NCBI GenBank assembly: GCA_963677165.2
Contig: CAXXSX010000002.1
Span: 3,906,001 to 3,970,000, forward strand
From: JAFGXT01 sp963677165
GTDB taxonomy: Bacteria; Verrucomicrobiota; Lentisphaeria; Victivallales; SZUA-371
Direction of reading: 5' to 3'
DNA: 64,000 bases
Position 1 is the first letter of the stretch. The number at the start of each line of letters is the position of its first letter. Position numbers and translations under genes: made by a program. Shown here piece after piece: positions 51,640 through 60,119 of the stretch. Below the pieces are notes generated by a model. That model searched no databases. It was not told the DNA's origin and saw only the letters and a program-made list of their open reading frames with translations.

Positions 51640-51755
51640 TAATAAAATCCACTACAATGTTATTAATATCATACCCCAAAGCCACTCGTTGGTCTAACTA
51701 TAATAATAAAAATATGGATATTCAATCAAATTTAGTGGAAAAGGTACAAATAAAT

Positions 51756-52430
51756 TTAAATCAGTCCTTTATTAACTTTTTCATGGACAATATTTTTTAT
51801 TGTATTTACAGGAATAACTTTATCCAGATCGGAGCCGCATCCGGCGATAACACGAGAATACATTTCCACGGCGGTGTTTGTACAGCCGGCGAAAAGTGAG
51901 CTGGACGCGACTGCTTTATCTAGTTTATTGATAATCTGCGCCGCTATTTTTTCGTATAGTGCCGCAATCTTTAATTCCGGCAGGTTATCCGTTTCATCTG
52001 TTTGAGTCAGCATGCTGTGGTATTCCGCCATGGCGTTAAGGCTGAGGGATTCAGTTCGAGGATAACCTGAGCACATGAGATTCCATGGGTCGCCGTTCCC
52101 TCCCTGGTCTCCGGCAATTCTGAAATCCGTTCTTACCAGAACCGAAGGAATATCCAACATTTTAGCAAAAACAAATTCAACGACGGTTCCGGAATCGAGG
52201 TCCGGACCATCGAAGTTAAAAATTGCCACATCGGAACTTATCAACATCTCCAAGTCTTTATTTCTTATATCCACTGACCGGGATTCAGCGTGTTCAACAA
52301 TTTGTGGAAATATTACTTTGTAGCGGCCGTTGCCGGTTTTATTCAGATATGTCGCCAGGATGTGGTTGCCGAGAAGATGTTTGTGATCGAACAAATCACC
52401 GGCAAAATAGATTTTTAACTTTTGAGTCAT
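51756..52430 (-). CDS. Nucleoside 2-deoxyribosyltransferase-like protein
   Basis: A 224-aa cytoplasmic protein. KIYFAGDLFDHKHLLGNHILA at the N-terminus is the nucleotide/sugar-binding start. SDVAIFNFDGPDLDSGTVVEFVFAKMLDIPSVLVRTDFR contains the DxDSGTxxE segment (catalytic Glu) of the NDT superfamily. LNAMAEYHSMLT and the helical C-terminus follow. The family exchanges or hydrolyses bases of deoxynucleosides or nucleotides in purine/pyrimidine salvage. No ribosome site. Monocistronic. Confidence 0.85.
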   Translation of the reverse strand: MTQKLKIYFAGDLFDHKHLLGNHILATYLNKTGNGRYKVIFPQIVEHAESRSVDIRNKDLEMLISSDVAIFNFDGPDLDSGTVVEFVFAKMLDIPSVLVRTDFRIAGDQGGNGDPWNLMCSGYPRTESLSLNAMAEYHSMLTQTDETDNLPELKIAALYEKIAAQIINKLDKAVASSSLFAGCTNTAVEMYSRVIAGCGSDLDKVIPVNTIKNIVHEKVNKGLI

Positions 52431-52649
52431 TGTTTCAATGCCTTTTTACTGGGGTTGCGGATACGGTTCTCACACGTTATAATATCTGATATAATGTCTG
52501 TGGCAAGTAAAATACGGAGAAAATGTTATACTTTGCATAAAAAAATAAAAAAAACTGTCGATTGAAATATAAAATTAATTTGCTTAAAAGTAAATAGATG
52601 TTATGTTAAATTCGAATTTGAAACCGGCATTCCATACTTGAGGTTTTAT

Positions 52650-53063
52650 ATGGCTGATACAATTAATATTTCTTGTCCGAACTGTGAAACGTTGTTCGAG
52701 GTCCCGGCTGAAATGGTTGGGGAAACTGTTGAATGTACCGAATGCGGTACCGCTTTTGAAATTGCTGCTCCGGAAACTGCGGAAGCGCCGCCGGCAGCTG
52801 AAGGCGAAGAAGCTCCTTCTGGTGAAGGAACCAACACCGTTAAGATGAGCCGTACCAGTATTGGTATGGTGCCAACCGTTCAAGATTCCTATCAGTTAGG
52901 TGTGGTTGACCAGCAGATCGAAAAAACTGACTTGCGTAAAGCATTTGAATCCGGAGAATTTGCTCTGAAGGCTGATCCTGACGCGGAAGAAGCCGCAGGT
53001 GACGAAGAGGGCGGAAAACCAAAATCCGGAGATAAAAAGTGGTGGAAGGTCTGGGGCAAATAG
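52650..53063 (+). CDS. Small zinc-ribbon protein with acidic/Ser-Thr tail
   Basis: A 137-aa protein from the ATG at 52650 (GAGG upstream). Residues ~6-40 form a two-CxxC zinc ribbon: ISCPNCETLFEVPAEMVGETVECTECGTAFEI. A Pro/Glu-rich acidic linker follows (AEAPPAAEGEEAPSGEG). Next come TNTVKMSRTSIGMVPTVQ, two similar K/S-R-T-S blocks with Thr/Ser, and a C-terminus that ends KSGDKKWWKVWGK, basic and aromatic. No homologue is recognised beyond MJ0042/zinc-ribbon-type N-termini. The TVKMSRTS stretch is a plausible kinase target. Followed by the EF-G-like gene at 140 bp. Confidence 0.7.
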   Translation: MADTINISCPNCETLFEVPAEMVGETVECTECGTAFEIAAPETAEAPPAAEGEEAPSGEGTNTVKMSRTSIGMVPTVQDSYQLGVVDQQIEKTDLRKAFESGEFALKADPDAEEAAGDEEGGKPKSGDKKWWKVWGK

Positions 53064-53202
53064 CTTTTTGATTTTCTGAAATTACTGCTTTTTTATCAGC
53101 CAGAGTATTTATTTATCCAGAATAGCGATTGCCAGTCGGCTAGCCGCTTGGGATTATCTTGTTTAGATTACTTATTAATAATCTGAGTGCAAAGGAGACA
53201 TT

Positions 53203-55296
53203 ATGGCTTCCAACGCATCAGCAACTTACAGCAGTATTAGGAATATCGGGATTATTGCCCATATTGATGCGGGTAAGACTACAGTTACCGAGCGTTTTCT
53301 ATTTTATTCAGGAAAGACTCACCGTATAGGTGACATCGACAGTGGTAATACAGTGATGGATTATCTGGATGAGGAACGCAGTCGCGGAATCACAATTGTT
53401 GCTGCTGCCGCGTCTTTTGAATGGGCCGGACGTGATGGTAACACGCTCATTCATTTGATTGATACTCCGGGGCACATTGATTTTACTGCGGAAGTCGAGC
53501 GTTCCATAAGAGTCAGCGATGGTGCTGTGGTTATTTTCAGTGGAGTCGAAGGGGTTGAGGCACAGAGCGAAAAAGTCTGGCGGCAATCCAACCACTACGG
53601 GGTTCCCAAGATTGCTTTTGTCAATAAACTCGACCGGCTTGGCGCGTCTTTCCAAAAGACTTTCGAAGAAATTCAGCAGAAATTTACCGATGTTACACCC
53701 GTTCAGATTCAATTGCCGGTTGGTATTGAGTCGGAGTTTAGTGGTGTTATTGACTTGATTGATATGAATATGGTAGAATTCCAGGGCGATGAAGGTTCTG
53801 AAATCGTCAAAGGGGACATTCCTGATGATATGATTGATGAGGCGGAAAATGCCCGTGACAATATGCTTACTGCTTTTGCTGATCTTTCCGATTCAATTGC
53901 TGAAGTATATCTTGAAGGAGAAGATGTTCCTTCTGATCTTATTAGAGGCGAGCTAAGACGTTTGATTGGAACCGGAGACGTTTGTCCGGTTCTCTGTGGT
54001 TCCGCTAAGAAAAATATTGGAATCCAGCCGTTGCTTGATGCGATTATTGATTTTCTGCCGGCGCCGGAAGACCGAAAGGAAGTGGATGCAATTGATCCTC
54101 GCAGCGGTGAAGTTGTTAAACAGGAAACCGGAGGGAGTAATTTTTACGGCCTGATCTTCAAAATAGTGGCCAGCGGCAGTGCCGATCTACTTTATATGCG
54201 CACTTATTCCGGTACTCTGAAGCTTAATGATACTTTGGTTAACCCGCGTACGAAGGAGAAAGTGCGTGTAAAGCGTATTTTACGCTTGTACGCGAAGAAT
54301 GTGGAAGCAATAGAGGAAGTCGGCTCCGGTGATATTGTCGGCCTTATTGGACCTCAGGGGGTAAATACCGGTGATACGCTCTGCTGTGTGAATCATCCAC
54401 TGCTTCTTGAAAAGATTACTTTCCCCGAGCCGGTAATTTCAATGGCGATTGAACCGCGTTCCAGTAAAGATAAGGATCGCTTGGTCGGAGTTTTGGAATT
54501 GCTTTGTCGTGAAGACCCTACGTTGTTTTTGGATACCCATGAAACGACTGGACAAATGTTGCTGTCCGGAATGGGAGAACTTCATCTTGAAATCAATGCC
54601 AACCGTATCCGCGAAGAGTTCAATGTTGACGCGCGTTGTGGAAAGCCGCGTGTGGCATTCCGTGAAACTCTTACCGGGCCATGCTCCATTACCGGTGTAT
54701 TCGACAAGACGATTGGAGATAAGGAATTCTACTGCGAAGTCGATATTGATTTTTATACTGAAAGACTTGAATGTGGGCATTTGGTAGAAAATGGCATCAA
54801 GCATCATAATATTCCAGGCTCCTGGATTCTTAGCGCCGAAAATGCGCTTGACGGTGGACTTAAAACTGGCGGAACAAGCGGATATTCCCTGACATATATT
54901 CGGGCTGTTCTGAAAGATTTGCGTGGTACGCCGGATCGTACCAATGAAGGTGCCGCTGCTGGTGCAGTCCTGGATGCGGTTTCGAAAGCGATTCTTAAGG
55001 GAACCGTTATGCTTGAACCCATTATGAAACTTGATATTACCGCGCCGGAGGAATGTATCGGAGAAATTACCGGATATCTTCAGGCCAGGCGCGCGGTGAT
55101 ACATAATATCTCACCTTTGCCGTCAGGCAAGCGTTTGAACTGCGAAGTGCCGCTGGCTGAAATGTTCGGTTTCAGCAAGGCCCTTCCAAAGCTTTCCGGC
55201 GGTCGTGCCGGTTTTAGCATGGAACCGTGCGGATTTCAGGAAGTGTCTCAGGATGAGCTTGATCGCATGATTCAATCATCTTCTACCGTATTCTAG
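53203..55296 (+). CDS. Elongation factor G-like translation GTPase
   Basis: A 697-aa translation factor. AHIDAGKTTVTERF (G1), DEERSRGITI (G2), DTPGHIDF (G3), NKLDRLG (G4) and a G5 region near CGSAKKNIG define the GTPase. Domains II to V follow (YMRTYSGTLKLNDTL, GMGELHLEINANRI, TGYSLTYIRAVLKDLRG). The G2-strand reads VAAAASFEW rather than the usual TSAATTxxW. It is not flanked by rpsL, rpsG or tuf, so it is probably an EF-G paralogue (type II or EF-G2-like) rather than the str-operon fusA, though this cannot be settled here. Ribosome site AAGGAG. Confidence 0.88.
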   Translation: MASNASATYSSIRNIGIIAHIDAGKTTVTERFLFYSGKTHRIGDIDSGNTVMDYLDEERSRGITIVAAAASFEWAGRDGNTLIHLIDTPGHIDFTAEVERSIRVSDGAVVIFSGVEGVEAQSEKVWRQSNHYGVPKIAFVNKLDRLGASFQKTFEEIQQKFTDVTPVQIQLPVGIESEFSGVIDLIDMNMVEFQGDEGSEIVKGDIPDDMIDEAENARDNMLTAFADLSDSIAEVYLEGEDVPSDLIRGELRRLIGTGDVCPVLCGSAKKNIGIQPLLDAIIDFLPAPEDRKEVDAIDPRSGEVVKQETGGSNFYGLIFKIVASGSADLLYMRTYSGTLKLNDTLVNPRTKEKVRVKRILRLYAKNVEAIEEVGSGDIVGLIGPQGVNTGDTLCCVNHPLLLEKITFPEPVISMAIEPRSSKDKDRLVGVLELLCREDPTLFLDTHETTGQMLLSGMGELHLEINANRIREEFNVDARCGKPRVAFRETLTGPCSITGVFDKTIGDKEFYCEVDIDFYTERLECGHLVENGIKHHNIPGSWILSAENALDGGLKTGGTSGYSLTYIRAVLKDLRGTPDRTNEGAAAGAVLDAVSKAILKGTVMLEPIMKLDITAPEECIGEITGYLQARRAVIHNISPLPSGKRLNCEVPLAEMFGFSKALPKLSGGRAGFSMEPCGFQEVSQDELDRMIQSSSTVF

Positions 55297-55530
55297 TACT
55301 CTGTGCTTTGATATTATCATCAAACTCCAGCCTTTCTTAGCATGAATTAATCGTGTTGACCGTGTCAAATCTTTGTTTTGTTTGTTATGTTTCTGTTAAT
55401 ATCTGCGGTCTGTGTGAGGAACGCGTTAGCATCCTACTAGTATTTCACACATCGGCTTTCAAATTGACCTTCAGAGAGATAAATTCTCCCGTCATGTTTT
55501 TGTACACTGGTAATGAGGAGAATGCAGAAA

Positions 55531-58500
55531 ATGGCTTTAGAGAGTAACGAACAGCTTTCTGCTTTGATAGATGATATAGACCGTAGCGTAGTTGATAATG
55601 TTGCGATACGTGAAGGAATCGATTCTGATGCAGGAAAGGATATTTTTCAACGGACAGCCAAGTTTTATAACAAAGTTCGTGAAGAAGAACAGTTATATGA
55701 TGAACAGGATGAAAATGAGGATGGCAGTAAATTGATTGATACGATTACTATTACCACACGTAATCTTGACTGGAAGAAAGACAAGGTCGAAAATCCTTAC
55801 ACTATTAACAGCGAATTTGAAATACTTAATACACTTGGCGGCGGTGGGATGGGAACGGTATATACTGCTCTTCAGAAATCCATTGATCGCGAAGTTGCTC
55901 TTAAAATGATTAGTCCGAATCTTCTAGCCGATGAGGACAGTCAGGAAGCTTTCCTTCGGGAAGCTGTTGTTACCGGTAATCTGAACCATCCCAATATTGT
56001 TTCTGTTCATGATCTCGGTAAAAACGGTGAAGGTTGTCTGTTCTATACTATGCAGAAGATTATAGGAATATCGTGGGACAGGGTCATTAAGAAGAATTCG
56101 GAAGAGGAGAACCTGGAGATTCTGAATAAGGTTTGCGACGCGATCGCTTACGCTCATAGTAAGGGCGTGATTCATCGTGATTTGAAGCCACAGAATATTA
56201 TGCTTGGGGAATTTGGTGAAGTCATGGTTGCCGACTGGGGGGTTGCTGCCAGCGCAGGAAATCATGAACTCAGCAGCAAAGCGATGAGACTGACAAAGGA
56301 GTCTGATATCGAAGGAACCCCGGCGTATATGCCGCCGGAAATGCTGGATCCGGATGTATCGAAAATTGGGCCTCGAAGCGATATTTACCTGCTGGGAGGA
56401 ATCCTTTTCGAGCTGATTTCCGGATTACGGCCCCATAAGATCACTGCGCGTAATATGCTGCACAATATCCGCTACAATATAATTCAGCCCACTGATAAAT
56501 CCGGGGAACTTGTTGACATTGCCATGAAGGCGATGGCAACCAAAGTTGAAAAGAGATATGGTTCCGTCAAAGAATTTCAGGCCGCGTTAAAGAATTATAT
56601 GATTCACCGTGAAAGCATAAAACTTACCCAGTCGGCTGATGATGATTTTGAACATGCCAGTATTTCCGGTGACTATCAGTTGTATGCCAATGCTCGTTAC
56701 GGATATCGTGAAGCCCTGAAATTGTGGAACGAAAATATAAAGGCTCTGAATGGATTAAAGATAATGACAACCAGTTATGCTGAAAAGGCTTTCGGAAATG
56801 GTGACTTCGATTTAGCTCTTTCTATTCTGGATGGCAACAACGAGCGGCATCGTCCTCTTATTTCTAAAATCCTGAATGAGAGAACCAAACGTGAAAAACG
56901 TGTGAAACGATTGAGGTATTTGTCGATTTCTTTTGTGGCCTTTCTGATTTTTATGGTTGTGGTTCTGGCCGGATCGTATGTCTGGATTAGCAATGCCAGA
57001 AATCATGCGCTGCGGGAAGAAGCTCGCGCTAAGAACCTACTGGCACAAAAGGAACAGGAAAATTATTATAATGTGATATCACTTGCTGCGAACAATTTAC
57101 GGTTACTGAATCAGCGTCGGGCGCGTTCTGTACTGGATCATGCTTCAAAGGATTTGCGAAATATCGAATGGCTGATTCTTTCCGCAGTTGCCGATCCTGT
57201 CCGCAAAATACTCAACGCACATGGCGATTCCGTTTCTTCGCTGGATATTTCTCCTGATGGAAAAATAATGGTCAGTGGCGGTCGTGATGGTGCGGTAAAA
57301 ATATGGGAAGCCGGAAGCGGCAGATTACTGCATACCGTGAATTTCAGGTCGCCGGTTCAACGTGTGAAAGTTTCTCCTGATAATAAATCATTGCTGGTTG
57401 TCAGGTCTGATCGTTTTATTTCGCTGGTTCAGATTAGAACCGGACAAGTTTTCAGAACTCTCAGCAGTCCGAAAGAAAACATATCTACGGCGGATTATAT
57501 GCCAGACGGACGACGGATTGTTTTTGGTACTCAGGAAGGGGATTTAATGATGTTTGATATGGATCGCGGAGCTTTGGTGAAATCAATCAAAGCCCATGAT
57601 GATGCCATTTCGGCTTTAATATGTTATCCGGATGGAAAGAGAGTCATTTCCGCAAGTTGGGATAATACGATCAAAGTCTGGAACTTGAATACCTGGAAGC
57701 CGATTGTTACGCTTAAGGGGCATGACAGTTATATTGACGCACTTGCGATTGCTCCGAAGTCAGGTTTAATCGCTTCCGGCGGCGGCGATAAGGTTATAAA
57801 TCTGTGGAGCGAATCCGATGGTGGAAAGCTGTTGTCTGTTAAGCAGAACAGCGGTTCCGTAAATTCTCTGGATTTTTCTCCTGACGGTTCTCAATTATTG
57901 GCCGTATGCGGTAATCAAGCTGCGATTTTATCGGTCAAAAATGGGAAAAATCTAAAGAATTACCAGTTGGCGCGGGGCGTCAATATTTATTCCGGTAAGT
58001 TTATAAATAACGGACGCGGCATTGTTACCGGGGATGGTAATAATAAAGTGATTTTTTGGGATGCTCAGAATCGGCTTGACGGTGAAACCGGCAGAATTCC
58101 CGGTAATGAAAAACGGAATATGCTGGCGGAGTCGGATAGGCTTGGAATCATGGTATTCCGTAAAGATGGTAAGGATATGATGGTCCGCTTTAAAGATTCA
58201 GAAATCCCGCAAAAACTAACAGGTCATACGGCCAAAGTAAATAGTGTTGCCTTTGTGGGGGATACCTGTAAACTGATTTCCGGCAGTAATGATACAACTG
58301 TCAAGTTATGGGATGTTATTTCCGGAAAACTTCTACACACTTTTACGGGGCATACAAAGTACGTCAGCTCTGTAGCAGTATCTGCTGATGATCGCAAAGT
58401 TCTTTCCGGCAGTTGGGATGGAACAATAAGGTTGTGGAACATTATAAGTGGCGAAAACCTTATGACAATTACTGCCCATGAAGAACCTGTGATCGGGGTA

Positions 58501-58836
58501 GCTATATCATCGGATGCCAAGCACGCGGTTTCCTGTTGTAGCGATAGTACGGCCAAAGTATGGAATTTAAGTGACGGCAAAATGCAATGCATTTTGAAAG
58601 GACATACAGCTCAAGTCAATTGCGCTGCGTTTTCTACTGACGGCAAACGTATTATAACGGCTTCTGATGATGGCACTACAAAGTTCTGGGATGCTGAAAC
58701 CGGGCGTGAAGTTATGTCACTTAATTCCGGTACGGTTCCGTTTTCAAATGTGAGTTTTGCCAGTAACGGAAAAGAGCTGAAACTTCAGTCATATCCGGGA
58801 AATCTTTCCAGAAAATGGTTTATGACACAGAAATAG
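55531..58836 (+). CDS. Ser/Thr protein kinase with C-terminal WD40 repeats
   Basis: A 1101-aa protein from the ATG at 55531 (AGGAG 10 nt upstream; earlier in-frame ATGs at 55513 and 55522 are too close to or inside the site). After ~95 acidic residues comes a Hanks-type kinase: LGGGGMGTVYTALQK (Gly loop), EVALKMI (Lys), HRDLKPQNIML (catalytic loop), VADWGVAA (metal Asp, DWG in place of DFG) and GTPAYMPPEML. One membrane helix near residues 460-485 (LSISFVAFLIFMVVVLAG) puts the ~530-residue C-terminal part outside; it is a long WD40 array (repeated GHxxx..SPDGK..SGSxDxTxKLWD). This domain order is typical of PVC bacteria. Signal and substrates unknown. Confidence 0.92.
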   Translation: MALESNEQLSALIDDIDRSVVDNVAIREGIDSDAGKDIFQRTAKFYNKVREEEQLYDEQDENEDGSKLIDTITITTRNLDWKKDKVENPYTINSEFEILNTLGGGGMGTVYTALQKSIDREVALKMISPNLLADEDSQEAFLREAVVTGNLNHPNIVSVHDLGKNGEGCLFYTMQKIIGISWDRVIKKNSEEENLEILNKVCDAIAYAHSKGVIHRDLKPQNIMLGEFGEVMVADWGVAASAGNHELSSKAMRLTKESDIEGTPAYMPPEMLDPDVSKIGPRSDIYLLGGILFELISGLRPHKITARNMLHNIRYNIIQPTDKSGELVDIAMKAMATKVEKRYGSVKEFQAALKNYMIHRESIKLTQSADDDFEHASISGDYQLYANARYGYREALKLWNENIKALNGLKIMTTSYAEKAFGNGDFDLALSILDGNNERHRPLISKILNERTKREKRVKRLRYLSISFVAFLIFMVVVLAGSYVWISNARNHALREEARAKNLLAQKEQENYYNVISLAANNLRLLNQRRARSVLDHASKDLRNIEWLILSAVADPVRKILNAHGDSVSSLDISPDGKIMVSGGRDGAVKIWEAGSGRLLHTVNFRSPVQRVKVSPDNKSLLVVRSDRFISLVQIRTGQVFRTLSSPKENISTADYMPDGRRIVFGTQEGDLMMFDMDRGALVKSIKAHDDAISALICYPDGKRVISASWDNTIKVWNLNTWKPIVTLKGHDSYIDALAIAPKSGLIASGGGDKVINLWSESDGGKLLSVKQNSGSVNSLDFSPDGSQLLAVCGNQAAILSVKNGKNLKNYQLARGVNIYSGKFINNGRGIVTGDGNNKVIFWDAQNRLDGETGRIPGNEKRNMLAESDRLGIMVFRKDGKDMMVRFKDSEIPQKLTGHTAKVNSVAFVGDTCKLISGSNDTTVKLWDVISGKLLHTFTGHTKYVSSVAVSADDRKVLSGSWDGTIRLWNIISGENLMTITAHEEPVIGVAISSDAKHAVSCCSDSTAKVWNLSDGKMQCILKGHTAQVNCAAFSTDGKRIITASDDGTTKFWDAETGREVMSLNSGTVPFSNVSFASNGKELKLQSYPGNLSRKWFMTQK

Positions 58837-58869
58837 CAGTATCCGGTTGTAAAGGATTGCTGGAGCAAA

Positions 58870-60117
58870 TCAGTTCAATATCGCACCATCGCTGATCATT
58901 TTTTTGCTGATTGTGCTGTAGTCAAGATTTCGTATTGAGTTGTCACTATCAGTGCTCATCGCAGCACCAATCCCGGCTGCTTGTCCCATCATTGCACATG
59001 TTGTCATTACCCGTGCAGATGATAGAGCAATCTGGTCCGCCGAAAAACAGCGACCAGCAATCAGCAGATTATCCATGTTTTTCACGACAAGAGATCTGAA
59101 TGGAATATTATATGGTGGTACTTCCTTTTCCTGTTTAGAGAATATGAGTCCGCCTTTATCCGATGATGTTTGTCTGTCCAGATAAAATACCCCCAGGGCG
59201 ATTGCGTCTGAAAAACGTCTGCCGGTACGCAGGTCTTCTTCGCGTAAGATATAATCGCCTACGGCACGTCGTCCTTCTCTTATGCCGATGACTGGAGAGC
59301 AATGATCGAGCATCCAGTTGCGTCTATTAATGCGTGTTTCGTAGTCAAGAACCTGCATAACTCTGCGACGAACTTCGATTTCTGCTTTTGTGATTCCTTC
59401 CGAAGAGATAGATGTCTCGTTGGGAATTTTCACTTTGATGGCATTGGAACGGGGACCATCCGGCCAGATGCTCACTGCCGGGCAATCATCTTTGCTATGA
59501 TATTTGGAAATGGCTTGATCTGGAATTACTGGTAAGTCATCGTCGGGATGAGTATGGCGAACGAAAGCCATCATTGCCATAGGAAGGGGCGGCTGATTAT
59601 CCTTCATCGTTTCCAGACCGGCAGTGTGAACCAGAATTGCTTCGCCGCTGCAGTCAATAAAAACCTTGGCTGATACGGCTTCCGGTCCAGCCGGACCGGA
59701 AATGATGCAGTATTTCAAAAGAGACTTTTCTCGAATACAGTCAGTGACCTGAGTATGAAGTAATAGTTTTACCCCATTACGTAATAGTAGTTCCTGAAGG
59801 ATGAAGGCCAGAATTGTATGGTCAAAACATCTAGCTTCCATTTCCAGATAAGGCTGGTATGGTACGATTGCGTTGTAATGCTCCAACTCCGTGATTATTT
59901 CGTCAAATACTTTTCCCTGTCCTTTGGTTTCGCCACAAAATGCGGCAACACCTCCGCTTGTTGCGTTTCCGCCTGTGATCCCAAAACGTTCAACAAGTAA
60001 TACTTTTTTGCCGCAACGTGCAGCAGACACAGCGGCACATATTCCAGCAATTCCTCCACCAGCGATAAAAATATCTACTTCGTAATTGATCTTTAATTTT
60101 CTTTCGTATAATATCAT
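58870..60117 (-). CDS. FAD-dependent oxidoreductase
   Basis: A 415-aa flavoprotein. VDIFIAGGGIAGICAAVSAARCGKKVLLVERFG (Rossmann, GxGxxG) and ITGGNATSGGVAAFCG open it. FIDCSGEAILVHTAG and, near the C-terminus, NLLIAGRCFSADQIALSSARVMTTCAMMGQAAG are typical of the FAD_oxidored group that is common beside glycosidases in Lentisphaerota and Planctomycetes. No signal peptide. The reaction is not known; oxidation of a sugar or sulfated/alkylated sugar is a guess. The ATG comes 2 bp after the stop of the large glycosidase gene, so it belongs to the pilin-GH unit. Confidence 0.85.
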   Translation of the reverse strand: MILYERKLKINYEVDIFIAGGGIAGICAAVSAARCGKKVLLVERFGITGGNATSGGVAAFCGETKGQGKVFDEIITELEHYNAIVPYQPYLEMEARCFDHTILAFILQELLLRNGVKLLLHTQVTDCIREKSLLKYCIISGPAGPEAVSAKVFIDCSGEAILVHTAGLETMKDNQPPLPMAMMAFVRHTHPDDDLPVIPDQAISKYHSKDDCPAVSIWPDGPRSNAIKVKIPNETSISSEGITKAEIEVRRRVMQVLDYETRINRRNWMLDHCSPVIGIREGRRAVGDYILREEDLRTGRRFSDAIALGVFYLDRQTSSDKGGLIFSKQEKEVPPYNIPFRSLVVKNMDNLLIAGRCFSADQIALSSARVMTTCAMMGQAAGIGAAMSTDSDNSIRNLDYSTISKKMISDGAILN

Positions 60118-60119
60118 AA

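Noticed and set aside
56200..56260. DWG in the kinase taken as a sign of an inactive pseudokinase
   Set aside because: The metal-binding Asp is kept and Trp at this place is, as far as I know, common in PVC bacterial kinases; other motifs are intact.
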